Source: Nipponacmea schrenckii (taxonomy: Eukaryota > Mollusca > Gastropoda > Lottiidae). From it: DNA of 64,000 nucleotides. The stretch spans positions 36,972,338-37,036,337 of the forward strand of contig CM060199.1 of assembly GCA_030562195.1 (NCBI GenBank), in the 5' to 3' direction. The stretch's first letter is position 1, and every line of letters begins with the position of its first letter. Under the pieces are notes generated by a model. It saw only the letters and a program-made list of their open reading frames with translations. It had not been told where the DNA came from and made no database searches. Both the position numbers and the translations under genes were made by a program. Positions 42,693 through 53,170 of this stretch are shown here, one piece after another.

Positions 42693-43632
42693 TAAGGGCT
42701 TAGAGGTTTTGGCGTTTGTTCGGCAAATTTGAGATCCCGAGTTCGAATCCCAGTTGAAGCTTTTTCAAATTTCTTTTTTTTTTATAATTCGAACAATATC
42801 TTTTCTCCCTATTTCATCACGCAGAAATCTTTTATCAAGACTGGATTAGGCTATGCATAGCTAACCCTAATTGGCTTTGACTACATATTAACCCATTCGG
42901 AGCCGCTAGCGAGAAAAGTAATAATTGTTTTTGGTCCATTGCGCAACGATGTGCCCTTTCGTTTGATATGCGGAAACCATATCTTTGAACCAGCTAAAGC
43001 CCCTTTCTAAGCTAACTCTTTTTTACTTTGAAATATAGTCTACCTAGTGTTAGGGTTAACTCTAGGGTTTGGGTTAACCCCAGCTAACCCTAACTCGTAA
43101 CCATAGGTCTCCGTGGCCTAGAGGTTTTGGCGTTTGCTCGGCAACTTTGAGATCCCGTGTTCGAATACCAGTTGAAGCTTTTTTTCAAATTTCTTTTTTT
43201 TTATAAGTCGAACAATATCTATTCACCCTATTTCATCACACAGAAATCTTCTTATCAAGACTGGATTAGGCTATGCATAGCTAACCCTTATTGGCTTTGA
43301 CTACATATTATCCGGAGCCGCTAGCGAGAAAAGTAATAATTGTTTTTGGTCCATCTTAGCCCCCTCCCCACAATTGAATTTTCTGTACACAAATTCGTGT
43401 TGAGACGATGCGCAACGATGTCTCTTTCGTTTTGTATGCGGAAACCATACCTTTGAACCAGCTAAAGCCCCTTTCTAAGCTCACTCTTTTTGAGTTTGAA
43501 ATATGAAGTCTACCTGCAAGGGTTAACCCCATGGTTCGGTTAACTCTAGGGTTAGGGTTAACCCCAGCTAACCCTATCTCGTAACCCTAGGTCTCCGTGG
43601 CCAAGAGGTTTTGGTGTTTGCTCGGCACTTTC
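42693..43632 (+). mobile_element. tRNA-derived SINE-like unit in tandem (2 long copies + fragment)
   Basis: Copies begin near 42693, 43106 and 43589. Each head reads GTCTCCGTGGCCTAGAGG ... GAGATCCCGTGTTCGAAT..CCAGTTGAAGC. TGGCCTAGAGG fits the tRNA A box (TRGYNNARNGG) and GTTCGAATCC the B box. The tails share a T run, a CTATGCATAGCTAACCCT block, GGAGCCGCTAGCGAGAAAAG and a GGGTTAACCCCAGCTAACCC end. The third copy stops after about 44 bp. No intact tRNA cloverleaf was found, so this is a tRNA-derived repeat and not a tRNA gene. Confidence 0.75.
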
Positions 43633-44409
43633 CGTTAAACTTCAAATCAGACCTGCAAACTGAAGCCCTAAATCTATCCGTTCTTTCTTGTTTTACTATG
43701 AGTATTCATTTTTATTTATTGATGGTGTTAACATAAAAGTTCATCAATTAATGTCGTTTAATTATATTACGAGTTTTTTCTCCAATTAGTTGCTCATACT
43801 GCTTCACAGGAGTTACCTAGCATCTAGCAGGAAACAAGATTTTACCAGAGCCATATCTGAGAACCTCATCAAATTCTCAACGCACCACATTGTCTAGAAA
43901 GAAAAATCCTTCCAGGAGCCTACCCGAAAATAAGCACAAAGGAAACTGTCCCTCTCCGTGTTCCTTAACTTTTTCATCTCTGTTAATCTTCTGGTCTCCT
44001 CCTCGTCCTGATGTTTAACCCCTTACATCATTTTATCTGATGAGGCCCCGTGTTGATTGTGTTGAAACGTTGTGTGCTTTGTTATTAAAGAACTATGTTA
44101 TAGCCTACCATAATATTGCTTTTTTGTTTCTAGTTGTATGACATATATGAATTAACAAACTTGGCTTACGGACAATTATTATCTATTTCTAACTTAGTTG
44201 TATTGTTAAATAACAATAAAACTATATTATGTGATCCATCATGTAATTTATCAAAGTTAATTACCGAATGAATGATTGCACATAGCATACAAGCATGTAT
44301 AATCGACCATCAACACGTACATAAAAACATAATTATGATTTATAAATGAATAATAAAATAACATTGTAATATAACACATTATAGTCTATTCTATTACATC
44401 GGAATTGGA
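43633..44409. other. Spacer with possible hammerhead-like remnant
   Basis: 3' flank of Kunitz gene B. Contains CTGATGA at 44037-44043 and GAAAC at 44064-44068, spaced as in a hammerhead ribozyme core but with a poor stem between them. Otherwise nothing recognisable. Confidence 0.4.
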
Positions 44410-47400
44410 CTAAGCCTTTGGGGTCTCATTCTTCGACACACGTGAAGCACCCAGTGGTCTTCTATATCCATAACGGGGTCTGTTTAGAGAAGTTAATCCA
44501 AAGGTAGAAGGTGTAAAAGTAGTCCGTCTCGTCAACAGTTGGCCCATAAGTCGTCTTATGTCCATACCAGAAATAGTAAAAGGAGTTCGATTACCAGCAG
44601 AATGAGAATTAGAATGGGAACTATCGCCAGCACGATGATCTACATGACCTGTGTCTGGTTGAACATGTCTCAATATAGCTATTCTACCAGGTATCAATGG
44701 TGAAATAATACGACCAGTATGATGTTGATCTATTCCTCTTGCTTGGTTATGTTCGATAGGACCATGATGAGTTGGCTGTCCAAGAATTAAAGATGGATCA
44801 AGAGATGGATCATTATGGTGATCTATTATACCAGGTGTAGAACGAGTCTCCATACACATATCTTCACATGCTTTCTTAGTCAGGAAACGATTGGCATTGC
44901 CACCACACCCACTGAACCTGAATCGTCTACAAGTTTGTTTTTCTAAGTCAAAGAAATACCTTCTAGTACCAAATGGTCCACAACGACCTCTGTCCATTGG
45001 TTTGCCACAAGCTTAAATTAATAAAAAATCCTTATCAATATCAGTTTGACTCCCATGCTATACCTTTTCTTGAAACCTGTTCGAAAGATTCATACATAAG
45101 AGTTACATAGTTATCAACGGCTATGTAGAGTGTGCTCATTAAAATTTTCAATTAATATTTGACGGTTTACTTACCATTCGGTACCAGGTGTTTAGGATGA
45201 TGATCGACAACAGATTTTCCAGTTGATGGATCAACAGGAATACACATAGCTTCAACTCGACCCATTTCTCTCATCAACCGACACACAGTTTTACCAGTAC
45301 ATGTTACACGCTGAAACATTGTACAGCCATTGAAAGATTTAAATTATCAACTGAAGACTAACGTCTTTGTGTCGGGTAATACCGAGGTCGATATGCATCT
45401 ACAGCTAAATCAGGAAGTCGAGCTATAATGCCAAACTATTTCTTCGTCTTTTGTCCAAAGTAAGTAGCATTAGGAGGTTTGATATGGATAGGATTGGATG
45501 AGATATTGATGTCAACAGTCATACAAAAGTATGTAGATCAGCAAAATTATGATCAAAACTTACGTCACAAAGATGTTCACTGCAATGGCAACTTTCTGGA
45601 ACTAAAGCTTTTTTACATTGAGCATGACATTCCGGTGGGTCATTGCCAGATACGGGTAGTTTAATATCATGATTAACTATCGGATCTACAAAATAGTTAA
45701 TGACATTTATTTGTACATGTCAAGCTACGATTATATATTACATATCGAAATGTACACTCACCAAACAATTTCTTAAAGTATAATTTAAGGACAACAAATT
45801 CTTACCTCCGTGATTAGGTTGTTCATGACCATGTGTTCCAACTGGTTCTATATGATCTGGATGAGCATGTCCATGTGAAACTGGAAGGGAACCTGTTGGT
45901 GAATTATGGTGATCAATAACACCAGGTGCTATATGTTGTGAATGACAGGTTGTTTCACAATCTGTTTGAGAATTATAATTATTATCATTCCCACCACAAC
46001 CAGTATATTGGAATGGAAGACAAGACTGTGTATTAATATCAAAATAGAATCTTTGTATTGGTGTTCGTCCACATGGTGTACCTTGACTTAAACTTAAACC
46101 ACATCCTGAAATACAAATAATACTTCAAGTCAACTGAACTTGAAATATCCCGGTTCAGACAATCACGGTGATCTGTCTACGATATGAATTTCGATTTAGT
46201 TGATGAAGCTGCGTAATGTAAATGCTTGCGACTTTTAATTTATCGAATATGAATAAACATTCTCTTTATTGGAATCATAACTGTAAAGTCGAGAGTATTT
46301 AATAGAAGCTTGCTGTTCTAAAAACGGTGACTAATATTTCAACAGAAATTTAGAGGTTGTTGTTGACACCTTTTATTTCTACTCACCAGAAATACTATGA
46401 GTGATCTTATCTTGACCAGGAGCTGTTCCAGTTGTAGAGTCTATTGGTAAACATGTTCCTTCAACTAAACCACCAACTGTAACCAGACGACAAGCATCAC
46501 CATTAGTACACGATATTGTCTGAAAGTAAGGAGAAGGAACGTCTGAGTACACCAAAAAAACGCGTTCAAAAGATTGGTTTTCTAATTCAATAAGCACTGT
46601 CGAAGCGTATGATTTTGCCAATAAATGTTGATGACAATCAATTGAAAAATACAATGTATAACCAAATATTATTTCCATTGATTATTGTAACCGTTCTTCA
46701 AATGCAAATCACTTACATCACATAAATGAGCAGCACAGTGACATCTCTCTGAAGCTATGTTGGCTTCACATCCTTGTATACATTCTGGATCTGTATCAAC
46801 TGGTCCCGTTGGTTGTACGACTGGTGTTTTTGTTTGAGGTTCTGCTTGAGGTACAGGTTCGTGATGATCTGTAAGATAAAATGGAATCGCTATAGAATTG
46901 AAACATCCATAGTACCAACGTGTTTTTATTATTATTCTCAATTTCATTTATTCATTTTCTTTTAAGAATAAAAGCCACAAATTTTCTTTGACTTTTTAAA
47001 ACCAAGAACATATTGATTTGGTCTAAGTATTGTCGTAAATATATTCCATACGTCTTAAATATGAGCCTATTATAAGTTTTCAGACAACCACGATTCGACC
47101 ATCTAATTGACTTTCTTTTGGGATGTTTTGTAGAATGTTTTCACTTTTCAACGATTGTGTGAACTTATTGATTATACAGAGACTTGTGGGAATTAAACCT
47201 ACCGGTGCCTGGATGTCCATGACCATGTGTTCCAACTGGTTCTATATGATCTGGATGAGCATGTCCATGTGAAACGGGAAGGGAACCTGTTGGTGAATTA
47301 TGGTGATCAATAACACCAGGTGCTATATGTTGTGAATGACAGGTTGTTTCACAATCTGATGCAGAATGATAATTATTATCATTCCCACCACAACCAGTAT

Positions 47401-49359
47401 ATTGGAATGGAAGACAAGACTGTGTATTAATATCAAAATAGAATCTTTGTATTGGTGTTCGTCCACATGGTGTACCTTGACTCAAACTTAAACCACATCC
47501 TGAAATACAAATAAAATAATTAAGTCAACTGAACTTGAAATATCCCGGTTCAGACCACTCCCTCCAGACACATCAAAGAGCTTATCAAAAGTTAACTTCT
47601 TAACATATTATAGAAAACAATTCTATCAACTTCTATAGGAAATATCGGCGGAGGTGAGTCTTTTTTAATCTTAAATGTCAGTGCTTGTAAGTGCTTATGA
47701 CAGACAGGTCGCGCTTGCGTTTAAATCCATCACATAGGACAGAAAATCGTAATATCTGACAAAGTAAATAAACAAAACTGCCTTTACTCGATAAAGATAA
47801 AATTCAAAGTGAGTAGAACCTAACACAGGGTTAGAGAAGAGGTGAACTAATCTGAACATTTACAGTAATCAGCTATTGAACGCGAGTAATATCACATCAA
47901 ATCAGCTTAATATTATGGGTTAACATTAATAAGCAAATACAATACGTTTAATACATAATAGACAATTACATATATCATTAATAAAAATACCAAAATTATA
48001 AATGCACATAATGCTACGTATATATCATATCATGGAATTCGAGATAGTGTATTATGTATCGCCATCTTTTATTTTAACTCACCAGAAATACTATGAGTGA
48101 TCTTATCTTGACCAGGAGCTGTTCCAGTTGTAGAGTCTATTGGTAAACATGTTCCTTCAACTAAACCACCAACTGTTACCAGACGACAAGCATCACCATT
48201 AGTACACGATATTGTCTGAAAGAAACATGTTTTTAAAGAGTGTACAGTCATGTTCTACCTGTAGATCTAATCAGTTATCTGAACATCAATCATTTTTTTA
48301 TACTAAGCAATATGGCTGTTGTTGGTGTGATAGACTATAGTAACATTCTTTTAGCTCTTATTTTTCTTTTTTGAAAGGGATCACTTACATCACATAAATG
48401 AGCAGCACAGTGACATCTCTCTGAAGCTATGTTGGCTTCACATCCTTGTATACATTCTGGATCGGTATCTATTGGCCCTGTGGGTTGTACGACTGGTGGA
48501 GGTTCAGGCTTCGGCTCTGGTTGTGGAATTGGATCTACAGATGTAAATTAAATTCTTTAACAGCTATCTCTTTTAAGATAGTTTTCATGTGTAAATCACA
48601 TTGAGACACCGGCGTGCCTACCATCAATTAATGATCCTCATTCGAAAACAAAAATGAATTATATGTACACGTCCAAGATAGAACTGAATGAATCGGATGA
48701 CGAGTATATCAACATCTAGTTCTAGATGCCTCGTAGTTTTACAGTTAGCGAACCACAAACCGATAACTAGATTAAGTACCTACCAACATGTGGTTCAGTA
48801 TGATGATGAGGATCTGGATCGGGTATCACTTCCGGTTTGTTTATAACAGGTTTATCTCTATTTTGGCCTGGGTACCGATACCTCCTTCTGTTGCCGTTCA
48901 GTAAATCTCTTTGAGCTTGAAGATACTGAGATGACAAAGACGGGTATAGATTGAACGGGTTGAAGAAATTTATCAATGGTGATTGACCTGCATTATTGTG
49001 TACAGATCTGGCTTCTCTATATCGTGAATCAAAATAAACTGAAATATATAGAAATGATACAGGATCAATGGATACACTTTATAAAAAGAGGCCCCAAACT
49101 TTAACAATAACATCAGAATACTTTCGAACTATTCCCAATCGCATTTGATTAAGACTAACAATCGGAAATGGTTTTTAGATTCAGAGGTTCTTGTTGACTC
49201 AGGAGGTCGCTAAAACAATTCCTGGAAGTCATTAACGAAGAAAATCGTCTTGACTACAATAGTCTAATAAATAAACAAGTTGATTGGACTCTACTTACAA
49301 AATGAAGATGTTGATGGAAATCCACAAAGAATCACTGCTAATCCTAGATATTGGTACAT
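44410..49359 (-). CDS. Secreted three-module Kunitz protein B (11 exons, 778 aa)
   Basis: Exons in transcript order: 49299-49359, 48784-49038, 48389-48534, 48083-48215, 47203-47499, 46717-46868, 46387-46519, 45806-46105, 45564-45685, 45175-45310, 44410-45011; all GT-AG, in phase, 2337 nt. Signal peptide MYQYLGLAVILCGFPSTSS. Three modules, each coded by three exons: (i) Pro/Glu-rich lead plus C-x3-C-x8-C-x-C-x4-C, (ii) TISCTNGDACR...GTCLP segment, (iii) Kunitz domain (residues 200-252, 394-446, 580-631). Kunitz domains 1 and 2 are followed by His-rich linkers (GVIDHHN, HGHAHPDH); domain 3 by a basic, His-containing tail of about 145 residues. P1 is Gly in all three domains, so protease inhibition is doubtful. 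Modules 1 and 2 are nearly identical in DNA, module 3 is diverged. Extracellular matrix, possibly shell matrix, is the inferred location. Confidence 0.9.
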
Positions 49360-49362
49360 TTC

Positions 49363-50572
49363 CTATAACGTTAAAATATTGAATGATAAGATTGTCGAGT
49401 AAACTCTTGTTTATGTAGTCTATACGTACAGGGATGTTTATTATGCGTTAAAACGAAAATTGTGTGATGTCTAGGGGGAAATGTCGACAAATGAAATTTA
49501 TATCATTACTCTAATTTTTCGGGGCAAGAATATGTGACTTTAATTGATGGGTATTAACCTGATGTGACGTCAAGGTTGTACAAGATAAACGTCAACCAAG
49601 CTAATAGTCTTGGTTAATGTGGACAAATCGAGCACAACTGACCAGTCCGTTTGTACCATTTTAATCGACTGGTATATTTGAATAACGACAAGATAAAAGG
49701 ACATAATCATACATCAGAAGCACTGGGGTGAGCAAATTAAATGGGGGATTTTAGACATGGTTTATACAAATCCCCTTAACGATACAATTACTACGTTATT
49801 TTCATTATATCGCAAGAAATTATTTCAGGTGAGACAACTCTTACTTGAACTCTCACATCATGCGGTTACAATATAGAAGGTGTAACATTATACAGTTAAA
49901 AATTGTCAACCTAGGTGCGAATGCGAGACAAGATAAACGGAAAAAAGCAAAATAAAAATATGACATACAGGAAAGACAATAACTTACTTAATAATGATAG
50001 AAGTGTGATTCTTTGTTGATGTGATGATATGATGCCCAGAGCAAAACTGTTCAATAAGTGAGCTAGTTGAAGATAAAAGTTGAAGATCGAGGGGGGAATG
50101 ATGGATTGGCGTAATGACGAGCATAGCAATGTCGTAAAGGAAACATATTTGATTAATTGTAGAGAGATTTTGACTAATTCATTTCACCAATCGCTAGCCA
50201 TATACCGTTTTTTAAAATGACTTTTATTTATTTATATAGGGTATGTATTTTTGGTTTGCTTTAATAGGTCTATCAATCAAATAGATGTAACAATGTTTTT
50301 CCCGTTATGTTCGATCGGTGTACAGTTTTATAAAATGGGATTGAATGATAAGTATTATTCAAAATATAAATGGAGGATAGGTTAATATCTACCCCTCCCT
50401 CGCCACCGCACACCAAAATAATCCGCCTATCTTCAGGGAAAAGGGTGTGAACATCGAGAGGCCCTAAACAATACCTTAATGAAGTTACCCAAGAAGTTAT
50501 TTTAGACTTCTAGAGAGATAAACTGCACGTATGATAAAAGTACCAGTAAAACAGACAACACTATAACCACAC
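49363..50572. other. Upstream region of Kunitz gene B
   Basis: Should contain the promoter and a non-coding first exon of gene B, because a 3' splice site sits 3 nt before its ATG. No motif could be assigned. No other gene seen. Confidence 0.4.
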
Positions 50573-50692
50573 CCCGGAATCTTTTTTTGACCCAATTGTG
50601 GATAGTGTTCAAATCAAGAACTTCTTCTGTTCTACCCCTCTCACAATAATCTATTCCCCCTCCCCTAGGTATGCAGGCTGGCTACGGACCTG
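50573..50692 (+). mobile_element. Partial hAT-like MITE, related to 13996-14163
   Basis: Shares with the element at 13996-14163 the blocks GAATCTTT, GATAGTGTTC, CTCACAATAATC, CCCCCT, TAGGTATGCAGGCTGGCT and the end GGACCTG. The left end with its inverted repeat is missing or too decayed to see. It abuts another element that starts at 50693. Confidence 0.65.
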
Positions 50693-50846
50693 GAGCCTGT
50701 TTCATGAAAACTTAACTTAAAATGATTTTAGCGTTCCAATGGTCAGATTGGTCAATCACTAGAATTGAGTATTTATTAACCATCAGGTAACGGTATTTCT
50801 TAAAATCTTGATTGTATCTTTGTTAAAATTTTGTGAAACAGGTCCC
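50693..50846 (+). mobile_element. Short inverted-repeat element (MITE), copy 1
   Basis: About 155 bp bounded by GAGCCTGTTTCATGAAAAC on the left and GTTTTGTGAAACAGGTCCC-like sequence on the right (the complement of the left end with changes). Interior holds CCAATGGTCAGATTGGTCAA. A second copy, inverted, is at 61271-61426. No coding capacity. Confidence 0.75.
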
Positions 50847-52207
50847 TGCTATAAGCTAATACAGCTCGACTACCATGTCTCGAGGCTTATATTGAATACC
50901 AATTGTAAATTAATATTGTTAAAGAATATATATTTGATTGATCCAAATTTGAACGGAAACGTAGAAAAGGATGGTCAGTTTATATCCCTGTCCTTAGATG
51001 TACCAGTATCTTCTTTTTAATATATTAAATTCCATCCACCAACTTCAATTAACTACCAACCCTTTAAGTAATGACAGATCGGACTTAGTGAGAATTTCAT
51101 AAACGATAATATTTCTAGATGTTGACTTTATCACTTTTGGTGATAAAATAACAAGTTTGCACGTTTCGTGAAAATCCGTCAAGAATTGTGATTCAAAATT
51201 AGACGTACATGTTTTAAGAAGAACGATATCTTTCGATTTATTTAATGAACATGTGAAAGTAGCCACTTCTAACATACAAGTGAAACACACTGACTGGAGA
51301 ATGGAACTCAACAAGAATCATTTATTAGCCCTTCCACATGTAGCATCATTGTTAAGGATTTATGTTCAGAACTACGTTTATCGCAAATACAAATATGATG
51401 TAAACATTTTTAGGAGGCTAAACCGTAGGGCTGTTCTGCAGTGAAGAAAAGCACAATAGAATTAACTTACCATAGAATGGTGTGAAGATTACGGTATTCT
51501 AGGCTAGTCTGAACACATCTTTGCAAGCGTAATTTAACTATATGTATTTAAATTTCATGCTCTAAGGTTCTAGTGCCATGCCGAAAATGTGAAGTACAGT
51601 ATCTAAAACATTGTTATGAACAAATGGTTCTGGTTACCGAGTGCTATGAAAAAGTGGTCTGAATTTTCTTCAACATTTATCAGTGTCTTAGAAAATGTGG
51701 TCCGAGCTATTCGACAGTTGTTCGGAATCTTATAAAAAGTGGTCTAATTGTTCTGATTTCGGCCAATCTATCTTTATTACGATTGAAAAATGTTATATGC
51801 CTAGATTGCTGAACAGACTGCAATTTAATGATTGTTTGCTTGGGACATTAAAGTAACTTGGCCTCGAATTCACCATGAGGGCCGTTGAAATCGAGAATGA
51901 TAAGGCTATTGTCCTCCTTCCTCGCGATGGTTTCCCAGTGAAAACTGTCTTGCGTTGGTTGTATTTCCATCGCAATATTGATTACAATTCAAATCTTTAG
52001 TTTGCATCACAAACATAGACGCCATTTAGTATTTATTAACTATAAAACTATTAACTCATTATCAACAAATTTCAAAATTTGAATTCAACATTATATCACA
52101 AGTTACCTCCCCTGAAGAAATGTAATTGCCAAAAAACTTCTAAAATGGTATGAAACTCTTCGCGGTCTATTGCTTCATTATCTTACATCAAAATTGTTTT
52201 TTTAAAT
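50847..52207. other. Non-coding spacer
   Basis: Between the two transposon clusters. Open frames of 60-90 codons here (for example 51045-51314 on minus) have no recognisable features. Confidence 0.5.
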
Positions 52208-52215
52208 GACTACAG

Positions 52216-52943
52216 CAGGCCCGTAACCAGCTCTATGTGCCAAGGGGGCGATCGCATTTTTAAGGGGGCGGTCACATTACTTTTAGGAAAGGGTGGCAGT
52301 TATAACAATAATAATTACATGATACTTAAAATAACATGCAATTCTGATTTAATCAGGGATTGTGAAAAAGAAAATTAATTAAAGGGGGGGGGGGTGGTGA
52401 TTAATGATTATATAAACAACTGTTGTTAATATTAGAGTGTTATTTTTATAGGGAATACATTGTTTAAAAATAACTATTCATAGGGTTATTGAAGTGTTTT
52501 AATAAACAAATATGAATAATTTATGCACATTAATAATTATAGTGTGATATGTTTATCATATGCATGTGATAATCCCTCCGTCTGGCTGGCTACTTCTGAT
52601 GTTGATAGCTTCATGAAGTCTTCTGGTTTTATCAATATGCTTATTGGTTGTCAGTATGTTGGTGTTTTCAAAGTTGACTTCAAATTCAAATACGTTGCAT
52701 AAACTTGAACCAATGATTGTTGTTCTATAAAGCTGTGTCTATATATTGTACCCACAATTGTTAAAGGCCATTTAAAGATCTTAAAATTTGCAATTGAAGA
52801 CAAAATTTATCTCTTTCTGCTCTAAATAGCAGATTGTGACTGCTTTCAGTATTAATTGATTTTTTTTTAGAATTTTACGGGGGAGGGGGGCAAAGGATTT
52901 CCAGGGGGGCACCGCCCCCTGTACCCCCCTAATTACGGGCCTG
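52216..52943. mobile_element. hAT-type non-autonomous element with 8-bp target duplication
   Basis: 728 bp starting CAGGCCCGTAA and ending TTACGGGCCTG, a perfect 11-bp terminal inverted repeat, flanked on both sides by the direct repeat GACTACAG (52208-52215 and 52944-52951). The 8-bp duplication and CAG start fit the hAT superfamily. Next to the ends are G-rich (left) and C-rich (right) runs (AAGGGGGCG, GGGGGGCACCGCC). No transposase frame is present. Confidence 0.88.
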
Positions 52944-53124
52944 GACTACAGACTAAAATCTGGTAGTTTTGATAATTTCTCGTCCAAACACTTGCATTCA
53001 TTTATAACGAGATTTAACACTGAATAGATGTCGGATCTTGATACTGTTGACAACGCTAGAAAATGTATTAGGCCATTTCTTTTTCTCAGGTAAGATATAA
53101 TATGGTTTTAATAGAGGAATTGTT

Positions 53125-53130
53125 TTTATT
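53125..53130 (-). promoter_or_regulatory. Possible poly(A) signal, Kunitz gene C
   Basis: AATAAA on the minus strand about 40 nt past the stop codon of Kunitz gene C. Confidence 0.35.
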
Positions 53131-53170
53131 ACATACACATACAGGGAAACGGTAAATAATAACAGAACGA

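Noticed and set aside
42700..42770. tRNA gene suggested by the A and B boxes
   Set aside because: No acceptor stem or anticodon arm could be paired, B box of the second copy is altered (GTTCGAATACC), and the unit recurs in tandem; better read as a tRNA-derived SINE.
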